The notes under the pieces: model-generated | What the model was told of the DNA's origin: nothing | The model's input: only the letters and a program-made list of their open reading frames with translations | The model's database searches: none | Translations under genes and position numbers: made by a program | From: Niveispirillum lacus | GTDB taxonomy: Bacteria; Pseudomonadota; Alphaproteobacteria; Azospirillales; Azospirillaceae | Assembly: GCF_002251795.1 (NCBI RefSeq) | Contig: NZ_NOXU01000024.1 | Location: forward strand, 186,001-250,000 | DNA length: 64,000 bases | Direction: 5' to 3' | Shown: positions 9,928 to 17,400 of the stretch, in pieces | How the letters are laid out: the number at the start of each line of letters is the position of its first letter | Numbering within the stretch: position 1 is the first letter of the stretch

Positions 9928-10170
9928 ATGAAGGCCAAGGTCGTTGTGACGCTGAAGAACGGCGTGCTGGACCCGCAGGGCAAGGCCATCGGCCATGCCC
10001 TGACCAATCTGGGTTTCGATGGCGTCGGCGAAGTCCGTCAGGGCAAGCTGATCGAGCTGGAGGTCGCGGAGACCGACCCGGCCAAAGCCAAGGCCCAGAT
10101 CGAGGAAATGTGCCGCAAGCTGTTGGCCAATACCGTCATCGAGAATTACTCGATCGAACTGGTGGCCTGA
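9928..10170 (+). CDS. purS: FGAM synthetase subunit PurS
   Basis: An 80-residue protein with the PurS pattern: MKAKVVVTLKNGVLDPQGKA, then RQGKLIELEV and a C-terminal NTVIENYSIEL. PurS is the small dimerising subunit that bridges PurL and the glutaminase PurQ in three-part FGAM synthetase. A good ribosome-binding site (AAAAGGG) precedes the ATG. In related genomes purQ and purL usually follow directly; here a terminator follows and then an unrelated secreted protein gene. Confidence 0.95.
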   Translation: MKAKVVVTLKNGVLDPQGKAIGHALTNLGFDGVGEVRQGKLIELEVAETDPAKAKAQIEEMCRKLLANTVIENYSIELVA

Positions 10171-10217
10171 TCCGGCTTATCGGCCACCCAGGTGGGTACC
10201 GGCAGCGGTGCGAATGG

Positions 10218-10245
10218 AAAGGGACGTCTTCGGGCGTCCCTTTTT
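10218..10245 (+). terminator. Intrinsic terminator after purCS
   Basis: The arms AAAGGGACG and CGTCCCTTT surround a short loop, with a run of T at the end (TTTTT at 10241-10245). It lies 48 bases after purS and so ends the purC-purS transcript. Confidence 0.85.
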
Positions 10246-10312
10246 GCTTGTCCTGGGGGGATGTTTGCGGCCAGGGTTCGGGAAAACATCCTTAGCTTGG
10301 GAACCTGCCCCG

Positions 10313-10849
10313 ATGCGTGAACGCCCCCTGCCCCGCCTGCTTGCCGCTGCTCTGATCCTGGCGGCCCCCGCATCATTGACCCTGCCGGTCCTGGCCGCCG
10401 GTCAGGATGATGTCCTGAAATGCCTGGGCATCCTGGATAATGGCGCCCGTCTGGCCTGCTATGATCGCACCGTGCCGGCACTGCGCAATTCCCCGCCGGG
10501 TGCCCCTGCGGCACCAGCCGCGCCGACCGCACCCGCCGTGCTGCCGCCAGTTGCCAAAGAACAATCCTTTGGTGCCGAACGGATTACCGACAAATCCAAC
10601 CCCGCCGTGGCCGCCCGCCCACAAGAAGCGGAGGCCATCACGGCGAAGCTGGTTTCGATCAGCCAGCAAACCATCGACCGGTACAGCTTCACCCTGGATA
10701 ACGGTCAGATCTGGACTCAGGTTGTTGCGCGCTCCATCGCCAACGCCAAGCCCGGCAAGATGGTGAAGATCGAGAAAGGGATCGTCGGGAGCTTCACGAT
10801 GACCATCGACGGGGTCAGCGGCATCATCAAGGTGCGGCGTGTGAAGTAG
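10313..10849 (+). CDS. Secreted hypothetical protein with LACYD motif
   Basis: About 178 residues beginning MRERPLPRLLAAALILAAP, a signal peptide likely cut after VLAAG. Next comes CLGILDNGARLACYDR, a cysteine pair seen in many periplasmic proteins of unknown function, then a Pro/Ala-rich linker (about 55-85) and a C-terminal beta-rich domain (YSFTLDNGQIWTQV, then MTIDGVSGIIKVRRVK). The start at 10313 is the only one that places the signal peptide at the N-terminus. A role in the periplasm is inferred; no specific function is recognised. Confidence 0.7.
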   Translation: MRERPLPRLLAAALILAAPASLTLPVLAAGQDDVLKCLGILDNGARLACYDRTVPALRNSPPGAPAAPAAPTAPAVLPPVAKEQSFGAERITDKSNPAVAARPQEAEAITAKLVSISQQTIDRYSFTLDNGQIWTQVVARSIANAKPGKMVKIEKGIVGSFTMTIDGVSGIIKVRRVK

Positions 10850-10922
10850 GGGTTGGTGGCGCGTATATTCGCCCCTCGGCGTTAGACCGCCCATAGCAGC
10901 AACAGGCACTGACCCGTTTTTA

Positions 10923-10964
10923 TTGACAATGTTCCATAACTGGGATTAAATCTCATTTATGGAA
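10923..10964 (+). promoter_or_regulatory. Promoter and inverted repeat of cupin regulator gene
   Basis: A strong sigma-70-like promoter: TTGACA at 10923-10928, 17-base spacer, TTAAAT at 10946-10951. The predicted transcript start falls on or beside the ATG at 10959, so the mRNA is probably leaderless. Perfect 8-base arms TTCCATAA (10932-10939) and TTATGGAA (10957-10964) flank the -10 box and overlap the start codon. That is where an autoregulatory operator for the encoded regulator would lie. Confidence 0.6.
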
Positions 10965-11519
10965 TACGATATCGACACACGCCTGGCTGCAAGGTTGGCC
11001 CAACTGCGCCGCGATGCCGGATGGTCGCTGGATGAGCTGGCCGCGCGCAGCAGCATCCCCAAAGCCACGCTTTCCCGGCTGGAACGTGGTGAGACCAGCC
11101 CCACAGCCAGCCTTCTGGGCAAACTCTGCGCCGCCCATGGCCGCCCCATGTCCCGGCTGCTGGCCGAGGTGGAGGCGGAACCGGCCCTGTTGATCCGGGC
11201 GGCGGACCAGCCCGTCTGGACCGATCCCACCAACGGCTTCGTGCGCCGGTCCCTGTCGCCGCCCGCATCGGGGCTGGAGACGGAGATAATCCACGGCACC
11301 CTGCCGCCCGGTACCATCATCGATTATGACGCCCCACCCGTGCCGGGCCTGGAACAGCATATCTGGCTGCTGGAAGGCCGGCTGGAATATCGGCTGGACG
11401 GGGTGGCCCATGTGCTGGAACCGGGCGACGTTCTGCGCTTCCGGCTTTATGGCGCCTCGCGCTTCCACGCACTGGGCGACGCGCCCTGCCGCTACATCAT
11501 CGCCATCACCCGACCCTGA
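10959..11519 (+). CDS. XRE family regulator with cupin sensor domain
   Basis: A 186-residue regulator. A helix-turn-helix (about residues 10-65: LRRDAGWSLDELAARSSI, KATLSRLERGETSPT) is followed by a C-terminal cupin domain (about 105-180: HIWLLEGRLEYRLDGV, LEPGDVLRF). Such proteins sense a small molecule through the cupin and repress or activate neighbouring genes. The ATG at 10959 has no ribosome-binding site, consistent with a leaderless mRNA. The double GNAT gene starts 10 bases after its stop, so the two form an operon; the acetyltransferase may modify the sensed compound. Confidence 0.88.
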   Translation: MEYDIDTRLAARLAQLRRDAGWSLDELAARSSIPKATLSRLERGETSPTASLLGKLCAAHGRPMSRLLAEVEAEPALLIRAADQPVWTDPTNGFVRRSLSPPASGLETEIIHGTLPPGTIIDYDAPPVPGLEQHIWLLEGRLEYRLDGVAHVLEPGDVLRFRLYGASRFHALGDAPCRYIIAITRP

Positions 11520-11529
11520 AGGTGCATCC

Positions 11530-12510
11530 ATGCGTTACGACATTATCACGGCTGGTGCGGAGGATTTCGCGGCGGCGATACCGGACCTTGCCTTGGTTTT
11601 GGCCGCTTGCGTTGCCAACGGGGCCGCCGTCGGCTTCCTCCCGCCGCTGGACCTGGACAGCGCCGCCGCCTTCTGGCACGGGCAGGAAGGGGCCGTGCGG
11701 ACGGGGGAGAAGCACATCCTGCTGGCCGTGACGGAGGCGGGCCGCCTCATCGGCACCGTCACCCTGGCCCTGGCGCCACAGGTGAATGGTACGCACCGGG
11801 CCGAGATTGCCAAGATGCTGGTGCATCCCGATGCACGGCGGCAGGGGGTGGCGGCCAGCCTGCTGAAGCGCGCGGAGGAGGTAGCACGGTCCAAGGGCCG
11901 CCGGCTGCTGGTGCTGGATACGCGCGAAGGCGATGATGCCGAACGTCTTTATGCCCGCCTTGGCTGGCAAAGCTGCGGCACTATCCCGGATTATGCCCTG
12001 AATGGCGACGGCACCAGCCACACGACCCATGTCATGTACCGGCAATTGCCGCCGCCTCCCACCGGCCTGACCATCGAACCGGCACAACCCGATACCCCCG
12101 ACGCCATTCCCCTGATCAATGCCCTGTCCGCCGATCTGGCGGCACGGTTCGGCAGTGACGGGCGCGGCGGGCTGGCAGGATGGGACGCGGTGGCGGACAG
12201 GTCCCTGTTCGCCCTGGCGCGCCTGGATGGGGTGGCCGTGGGCTGCGGCGCCGTGCGCCCCTTCGACGGGGAGGTGGCGGAGATCAAGCGCATGTATGCG
12301 GTCCCTGGCAGTGCTGGCGTGGGCGCAAGCATTCTGGCCTTCCTGGAAGCGGGGGCGCGGCATTTGGGGTATCGCCGGCTGCTATTGGAAACCCGTTGGG
12401 CCAATGAGCGCGCAGTGGCCTTCTACCGGCGGCACGGGTACCGCATCACCGCCAATTACGGACCCTATGCAAATCGGCCCGAATCAGCCTGCCTGAGCAA
12501 GATATTGTAG
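11530..12510 (+). CDS. Tandem GNAT N-acetyltransferase
   Basis: About 326 residues containing two complete GNAT folds. Domain 1 (about 1-170) has the acetyl-CoA motif HPDARRQGVAASLLKRAE. Domain 2 (about 180-326) has KRMYAVPGSAGVGASILAF in the same place, but lacks the usual Q/R-x-x-G-x-G/A spacing seen in domain 1. The domains join through a short Pro-rich linker (LPPPPTGLTIEP). The ATG at 11530 is in frame with a longer upstream frame that overlaps the regulator and is rejected. Acetyl transfer from acetyl-CoA to an amine is the family reaction; the substrates are unknown. It forms an operon with the cupin regulator. Confidence 0.85.
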   Translation: MRYDIITAGAEDFAAAIPDLALVLAACVANGAAVGFLPPLDLDSAAAFWHGQEGAVRTGEKHILLAVTEAGRLIGTVTLALAPQVNGTHRAEIAKMLVHPDARRQGVAASLLKRAEEVARSKGRRLLVLDTREGDDAERLYARLGWQSCGTIPDYALNGDGTSHTTHVMYRQLPPPPTGLTIEPAQPDTPDAIPLINALSADLAARFGSDGRGGLAGWDAVADRSLFALARLDGVAVGCGAVRPFDGEVAEIKRMYAVPGSAGVGASILAFLEAGARHLGYRRLLLETRWANERAVAFYRRHGYRITANYGPYANRPESACLSKIL

Positions 12511-12599
12511 GCCTTTCCCCCTGCCGCCCGTACAGGTTGACGCTGACGCCCACGATGGTCAGGATGCGCCATATCAACATCCAGCGGGGGGAGTGGGAA

Positions 12600-13355
12600 A
12601 TGCCGCGGCTGAAGGATCGTGTGGCCCTGATCACGGGGGCCGGGAACAGCATCGGCCGGGCGGTGGCCCTGGCTTTCGCCCGCGAGGGGGCTGATCTGGT
12701 CCTGCACTTCGAGGAAGAGGCTCAACGTTCAGCCGTTGCCGACCTGACACGGGAGGTGGAGCGACTGGGGCGTCGCGCCCTGTCGCTAAGGGCCGACATC
12801 ACCAATGCTGATGGCGCCTATGGTCTGGTCGAGACGGCGGTGACAGGCTTGGGCCGGGTGGATGTGCTGGTCAACAATGCCGGGCTGCGGCCTGCCATCT
12901 CCTTCGTTGATACAACGGCTGAACAGTTCGATATGGTGATGGCAGCCAATGTTCGCTCCGCCTTCATGGCGACGCGCATGGTCCTGCCATTGATGTTTGC
13001 ACAGAATTATGGGCGCATCGTCACCACCGTGTCCGATGTCGCCTATCATGGTGCGCCGGGATACACTCTGTATGGGGCGGCGGCCGGTGCCCTGCTGGGC
13101 TTCACCCGCAGCCTGGTCCATGATATCGGCCCGCGCGACGTGACCGCCAATTGTGTCGCCCCCGGCGCCATCGACCCCAAGGCGCTGACCCCGGTGGCCC
13201 AAGCTGGGGTGGATGCGGTACGCCGTGCCCTGCCCAGCCAGCGTCTGGGCAGCGTGGATGATGTCACGCCCGCCTATCTGTTTCTGGCATCCGACGACGC
13301 CCGCCATATGATTGGACAGTGTATCAGCCCGTGTGGTGGGGCCGTGATGCTGTGA
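12600..13355 (+). CDS. Short-chain dehydrogenase/reductase with altered active site
   Basis: A 251-residue SDR. The nucleotide motif TGAGNSIGRA lies near residues 13-22 and the NNAG motif at LVNNAGLRPA. In the catalytic strand Ser is kept (TTVSDVAYHG) and Tyr is kept (YTLYGAAAGAL), but the lysine of the YxxxK motif is Ala. The ATG at 12600 follows a strong ribosome-binding site (GGGGGGAGTGGGAAATG). Loss of the lysine, which normally positions the nicotinamide ribose and lowers the Tyr pKa, suggests reduced or non-redox function. Confidence 0.82.
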   Translation: MPRLKDRVALITGAGNSIGRAVALAFAREGADLVLHFEEEAQRSAVADLTREVERLGRRALSLRADITNADGAYGLVETAVTGLGRVDVLVNNAGLRPAISFVDTTAEQFDMVMAANVRSAFMATRMVLPLMFAQNYGRIVTTVSDVAYHGAPGYTLYGAAAGALLGFTRSLVHDIGPRDVTANCVAPGAIDPKALTPVAQAGVDAVRRALPSQRLGSVDDVTPAYLFLASDDARHMIGQCISPCGGAVML

Positions 13356-13385
13356 TCACGGTCGAATACAAGGTGGCCGTGAATT

Positions 13386-14036
13386 CTACGCATCGCAACC
13401 GGGCATAAAGGTCACCTCGGTGCCCACCAGATCGGGGTAGCCGGTGATCCAGGCCACCCCGTTCACTGTCTGGATCTCTGCCCCGAAGCGACGCAGCAGA
13501 TCGAGCGCGCGGTCCAGGTCGGGATGGGCGTCGACACCGGTTCTCCCCGGACTGTTCAGCCCGGCCAGCAACAGTGCCAGGGCCGCAGCGCCTGACACGT
13601 CCCCATGGTGGGCAGGCAGGGGCCACCCGGTGCCGATAAGGCATCCTGGCAAGCGATCACCACCCCCCAGCATGAAACCTGCCCCCACCCGTTCCAACGC
13701 GGCGCGTAAAGGCCGGAGGCTGGTCCTGCCTTCTTCCGAGTCGGCCGACAGCACACAAAGCAAGGGCAGGGTAGCAAGCATTCCTGCCAGCAGCGGCACT
13801 GCGCCCGGCGCGGGCCCCAGTTCCAGGACACACCCCGGTTCCCGCCAGCCGCCGACACCGGTACCGCAGACGGTCCATCGGCCTGCCACTGCTCCCTCCT
13901 CCAACCGCGCGCCCAGTGCCGTCAGGGCGGTGACCAATGGCAGGACACCAGCCCCCCCGATACCGGTCAGGTGCGTGGTACCACGGGCAGCAGCGGCCAG
14001 GATCAGGGCCAGGTAAGGGAGGTTGATCTGCGCCAT
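13386..14036 (-). CDS. Half-length EPSP-synthase-like protein with lost active site
   Basis: About 216 residues that follow AroA (EPSP synthase) from near its residue 25 to about its middle: LALILAAAARGTTHLTG, LVTALTALGARLEE, CGTGVGGWREPGCVLELG, MLATLPLLCVLSADS, LAGLNSPGRTGVDAHPD, LRRFGAEIQ. It stops (FMPGCDA) where AroA has its PGDPSSAA segment. The catalytic stretches are replaced: the shikimate-binding GDKSxSHR region reads NLPYLAL, NSGTxxRL reads APGAVPLL and SAQVKSA reads SGAAALA. The frame is intact with normal codon use, so it is either a decayed gene kept open or a pseudoenzyme. The start at 14036 is chosen over 14078. Confidence 0.65.
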   Translation of the reverse strand: MAQINLPYLALILAAAARGTTHLTGIGGAGVLPLVTALTALGARLEEGAVAGRWTVCGTGVGGWREPGCVLELGPAPGAVPLLAGMLATLPLLCVLSADSEEGRTSLRPLRAALERVGAGFMLGGGDRLPGCLIGTGWPLPAHHGDVSGAAALALLLAGLNSPGRTGVDAHPDLDRALDLLRRFGAEIQTVNGVAWITGYPDLVGTEVTFMPGCDA

Positions 14037-14234
14037 TTTTCGGCCTTGTCTGACAAGGGTGCCTGCCGGGCATAGCATGGTTGCGGGAAGCCGGGAAGCC
14101 GGCCCCCTTGCATCCGCATGGCGGTAACCCGCGCAAACCGTTACACTTCCGTTTGACAGGTGGCGCCAGCCATGGCAGATGCGGCCTCAACCGCGGCGCA
14201 TGTTCAGGCGCGCGTGATTGACGGAGGTATTGCC

Positions 14235-14633
14235 GTGGCCAAGCCCGAATGGGGTATCAAGCGCATCTGCCCGAACTGCGGCGGACGTTATTATGACATG
14301 AAGAAGGACCCGCCGGTCTGCCCGTCCTGCGGTACCGTGTTCGATCCCGAGGCGCTGCTGAAGTCGCGTCGCGCCCGTCCTCTGCCAGTGGAAGACACCA
14401 AGAAGGCGGTCGTTGCCCGTGACGACGAAGCGCTGGATACGGAAGTCGAGGAAGAGTTGGACGATGCCGCCGACGTCACCGATGACGTCGACGTCGCCGA
14501 CGAGTTGGAAGCTGACGAGGTTGATGACGGCGTGGGCGAGGACGAAGATGTCCTGCTCGAAGATGCCGATGAGCTGGATGATGGCGACGACATGGGTGAA
14601 GTCGTCGATGTTGAAGGCGAGGAAGAGGTTTGA
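14235..14633 (+). CDS. TIGR02300 family zinc-ribbon acidic protein
   Basis: About 132 residues. The N-terminus AKPEWGIKRICPNCGGRYYD and CPSCGTVFDPE forms a zinc ribbon (CxxC..CxxC); the rest is a very acidic tail of Asp/Glu/Val. This matches the TIGR02300 family, found in alphaproteobacteria, of unknown function. The GTG at 14235 is preceded by ACGGAGGT at 14221-14228 with ideal spacing, so this start is favoured over the open ATG further upstream. It is followed by its own terminator and then tRNA-Ala. Confidence 0.9.
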   Translation: MAKPEWGIKRICPNCGGRYYDMKKDPPVCPSCGTVFDPEALLKSRRARPLPVEDTKKAVVARDDEALDTEVEEELDDAADVTDDVDVADELEADEVDDGVGEDEDVLLEDADELDDGDDMGEVVDVEGEEEV

Positions 14634-14641
14634 TCGGACCT

Positions 14642-14684
14642 TTCGGGCCAGCAGGGGCAAGAATCCGTTGCCGGCCCGAATTTT
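14642..14684 (+). terminator. Terminator after TIGR02300 gene
   Basis: Arms TTCGGGCC and GGCCCGAA followed by TTTT; an inner GCAA/TTGC pairing strengthens the hairpin. It lies 9 bases after the stop codon. Confidence 0.7.
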
Positions 14685-14688
14685 CCGC

Positions 14689-14715
14689 TTGCATCCATGC
14701 CCGAGTTTCTAGATA
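14689..14715 (+). promoter_or_regulatory. Possible promoter of tRNA-Ala
   Basis: TTGCAT at 14689-14694 and TAGATA at 14710-14715 with a 15-base spacer, placed about 45 bases before the tRNA. The spacer is short, so this is tentative. Confidence 0.4.
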
Positions 14716-14760
14716 AACCCGCGCACGGTGCTGGCAACCCAGGCATCACCAGACAGTTTC

Positions 14761-14836
<76 letters not shown>

Positions 14837-14840
14837 AAAC

Positions 14841-14873
14841 AAAGGCTCCGCTGGCAACAGCGGGGCCTTTTGT
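14841..14873 (+). terminator. Terminator after tRNA-Ala
   Basis: A strong hairpin with arms AAAGGC-CCGCTG and CAGCGG-GCCTTT around a GCAA loop, ending in T residues, starting 4 bases after the tRNA. Confidence 0.85.
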
Positions 14874-15154
14874 ATTTTCCAGTCTGCCGACCAGTACAAG
14901 CGGCGATCCGCCTAATAGCTTGCGATGTTTTTCGCTAAAACTGTGCGATAGAAAATAAATTCTCATCAAAATTGGCTACATCAGTAGATATATATTTGGC
15001 ATTTTGCTGTGAACGATCAGAATTTATAAGGCCGTCCTGGATTTATATTACAATTTGTTTCAAATGTTTCAAATACTCCATGTCCGAGATGTCCATGAAT
15101 TCATGGATCGGCCCCTTATCGGACATGGAACGGCCATGATCGGGCGTAGAATAA
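14874..15154. other. AT-rich non-coding stretch between tRNA-Ala and RTX gene
   Basis: About 280 bases without a convincing gene. From about 14920 to 15075 it is strikingly AT-rich (for example TAGATATATATTTGG), unlike the surrounding GC-rich DNA. It holds a direct tandem repeat, GTTTCAAAT twice at 15057-15074, and a 16-bp palindrome at 15092-15107. A transferred segment or a regulated promoter region for the RTX gene are both possible. Confidence 0.6.
15092..15107. promoter_or_regulatory. 16-bp palindrome upstream of RTX gene
   Basis: TCCATGAATTCATGGA is a perfect palindrome 48 bases before the ATG at 15155. Its symmetry and position suggest binding of a dimeric regulator; no known box is recognised. 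Confidence 0.4.
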
Positions 15155-16309
15155 ATGGTCAGGGGCGGCAACCATCCTTTCGGATCGAAAAACATGTCTG
15201 GTACCTTGCGGGCGGGAACGCCCAATGACGATACGCTGCTCTCCCAGGCGCCACGCGACACGCTCGCGGGCGGTGCCGGCGACGACATCTATGACATCGC
15301 GCATTACGGGGTGGTGATCCGCGAAGAGGCAGGTGGCGGTCACGATGTGATTGTGACCCACATTGACTATGCCCTGCCCGATTTCGTGGAAGATATGAGC
15401 ATGGGCTATGCCGGGCGCGGTCACATTCCCAACCCACCCACGGCCGGCGCCTTGATCGGCATCGGCAACCGCCTGGACAATGCCATTGCTGGCAATAGTC
15501 TGGACAATATCATCAAAGGGATGGCCGGAAACGACACCCTGCTGGGCAATGCCGGCCATGACAGCCTGGATGGCGGCGATGGCAATGATCTGCTGACCGG
15601 CGGATCGGGCAATGACATGCTGTTGGGTGGGGCCGGTAATGATGATCTGGCCGGGGGGCCGGGCGACGACATTTTTGTCGGTGGCACCGGGGATGACCGC
15701 ATTTTCGGCAATGACGGGCTGGATATTGTCCGTTACGACGGGCGCCTGGGTGTCATTGGCGGCGACCATTACTTTGTGCGCGATGCCGAAGGTACGATGA
15801 CCATCACCAATCTCAATGGTGACGGTGTCGACATCCTGAAGGGAATCGAGATTGTCACCTTCGGTCTGAACGTTGTGCTGAACAGTCGGCCCACAGGCGC
15901 GGTCCGCAACGGCTTTGACGAGGCGCTGTATCTCTCCCGTAATGCAGACGTGGCCAGTGCGGTTCGTAACGGTGCACTGCCCAGCGGATGGGACCATTTC
16001 CGTCAATTCGGGGAACGCGAAGGACGCGACCCTAACGCCCTGTTCGATGCCGATTACTACCTGGCCAATAACCGGGACGTGGCCGCCGCCGTGGCGCGGG
16101 GTGAGGTCACAGCCTGGAGCCATTATACCAATCATGGCTGGAGGGAAGGGCGCGACCCATCGGCGTTCTTTAACACCCGTGCGTACATGGATACCAATGC
16201 CGATATGGCGGCCAGCGGCCTCAATCCGCTGCTGCACTTCCTGCATATCGGGTCGCATGATGGCCGTATGGCCCAATTGTCCAACAACACGCTGGACTGG
16301 ATCGGGTGA
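15155..16309 (+). CDS. RTX-type calcium-binding repeat protein
   Basis: About 384 residues. The middle (about 110-190) carries glycine-rich RTX nonapeptides such as MAGNDTLLGNAGHDSLDGG, GNDLLTGGSGNDMLLGG and AGNDDLAGGPGDDIFVGG. These bind calcium and are typical of proteins exported by type I secretion. The C-terminus (about 255-375) has three copies of another repeat, exemplified by ADYYLANNRDVAAAV followed by HYTNHGWREGRDPSAFF. No N-terminal signal peptide is seen, fitting type I secretion. Start at 15155 or at MSGTLRAG (15194) cannot be decided; neither has a good ribosome-binding site. No type I secretion genes lie in the window. Confidence 0.85.
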   Translation: MVRGGNHPFGSKNMSGTLRAGTPNDDTLLSQAPRDTLAGGAGDDIYDIAHYGVVIREEAGGGHDVIVTHIDYALPDFVEDMSMGYAGRGHIPNPPTAGALIGIGNRLDNAIAGNSLDNIIKGMAGNDTLLGNAGHDSLDGGDGNDLLTGGSGNDMLLGGAGNDDLAGGPGDDIFVGGTGDDRIFGNDGLDIVRYDGRLGVIGGDHYFVRDAEGTMTITNLNGDGVDILKGIEIVTFGLNVVLNSRPTGAVRNGFDEALYLSRNADVASAVRNGALPSGWDHFRQFGEREGRDPNALFDADYYLANNRDVAAAVARGEVTAWSHYTNHGWREGRDPSAFFNTRAYMDTNADMAASGLNPLLHFLHIGSHDGRMAQLSNNTLDWIG

Positions 16310-16376
16310 CGCGCCATACGGCAAGCGCGTCCATTTGCCCGATGACAAGGGCTGCGGACCGGCGTAGCAGTGAGGG

Positions 16377-16407
16377 AAGGACGCGCCGGTGACCGGGCGT
16401 CCTTTCT
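16377..16407 (+). terminator. Terminator after RTX gene
   Basis: Arms AAGGACGC and GCGTCCTT with a 12-base loop, followed by a pyrimidine-rich TTTCTC. Confidence 0.65.
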
Positions 16408-16441
16408 CCGTTTCGCGCAGCCGCTTCGATGAAGGTGCGTC

Positions 16442-16567
16442 ATGTATGTTGTTTATATGCTGCTGGGTATGCTTGTCGGCCTGCCCTTTGCCAGCGTTTT
16501 CTATTACGCCATCTGGACACTGCTGACCGGTGGCGATCCGGGTGGCGGTGACAGCAGCCCCTTCTGA
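16442..16567 (+). CDS. Small membrane protein, 41 residues
   Basis: An ATG at 16442, preceded by GAAGGTG at a sensible distance, opens a 41-codon frame: MYVVYMLLGMLVGLPFAS, then VFYYAIWTLLTGG and a polar Gly/Ser tail ending SSPF. It forms one strongly hydrophobic segment (about residues 2-30), so it is probably a single-pass inner-membrane peptide. It ends 11 bases before the start of the protease gene and may be cotranscribed with it. No known family. Confidence 0.55.
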   Translation: MYVVYMLLGMLVGLPFASVFYYAIWTLLTGGDPGGGDSSPF

Positions 16568-16577
16568 CCGGCTCTTC

Positions 16578-17315
16578 ATGCGCCTACTGGCAATTGTCCT
16601 TCTGCTCCCTCTGCTGATCGGACCGGCCTGGGCCCAGGAATTACGGGCGCCCGGCGTGGCGTTGCAGGACAACCGCCAAGTCGTCGATATCGCAACCCCA
16701 CCCTGGAACAGCGTGGCGCGGGTGCAGACCACTATTGGTGGCAAATGCAGCGGTACGGTGATTGCGCCCCGGCTGGTGTTGACCGCTGCGCATTGCCTGT
16801 TTAATCCCGGCACCCGTCGCTTGCTGGAAGCTGGTTCCCTGCATGTGCTGCTGGGATATGAGCGGGGGGATTACAAAACCCACCTGACGGTTGAGCGGTT
16901 GCATGTCCCGGCGGAGTATGACGGGACCAGGCCGGGTTACAGCGCCCGGTTTGACTGGGCGCTGCTGCGTCTGTCCGGCCAGTCCCCCGTCCCGGCGCTG
17001 GCACCGGCCGCGCGACCGGCAGCACAAGGGGATGTTGTGGCTGTGGCCGGGTTCAGCCAGGACCGTCAGCATCTACTGATGGCCGACCAGGATTGTGCCG
17101 TCGTCGCGCAAGCCACACATCCGGGCGCCGGCATGGTCCTGGTCTTCCATAATTGTTCAGCCAGCCGGGGCACCAGTGGCGGCCCGCTGCTGGTACGGGT
17201 GGGCACGCAATGGCGCCTGGGCGGGGTGAATATTGCCGTAGTACAGCAGGAAACCAATATGGCGCTTTGGCCCGAGGGGCTGAGCGCCGCCATCGCGAAG
17301 CTTTCAGGCCCCTGA
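16578..17315 (+). CDS. Secreted trypsin-like serine protease
   Basis: About 245 residues with a signal peptide MRLLAIVLLLPLLIGPAWA cut before QE. The chymotrypsin-fold catalytic triad is visible: His in LTAAHCLF, Asp in FDWALLRLSG, Ser in RGTSGGPLLV. The lone Cys of KCSGTV pairs with that of AAHC, and DCAVV with HNCSAS, giving two likely disulfides. The start is set by the signal peptide. It probably acts in the periplasm or outside the cell on unknown substrates; it lacks PDZ domains, so it is not a Deg protease. Confidence 0.88.
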   Translation: MRLLAIVLLLPLLIGPAWAQELRAPGVALQDNRQVVDIATPPWNSVARVQTTIGGKCSGTVIAPRLVLTAAHCLFNPGTRRLLEAGSLHVLLGYERGDYKTHLTVERLHVPAEYDGTRPGYSARFDWALLRLSGQSPVPALAPAARPAAQGDVVAVAGFSQDRQHLLMADQDCAVVAQATHPGAGMVLVFHNCSASRGTSGGPLLVRVGTQWRLGGVNIAVVQQETNMALWPEGLSAAIAKLSGP

Positions 17316-17400
17316 CGGTGGGGACTCTTTTCCTGCGGCACGGAAATCCCTATAGTCGCCGCAGTCCCTTTTCCCCCTGGCGTGGAAAGAACAGATCCAC

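Noticed and set aside
15116-16813. A 565-codon minus-strand frame opposite the RTX gene
   Set aside because: Its repeats simply mirror the RTX repeats of the plus strand; it crosses a terminator and two genes.
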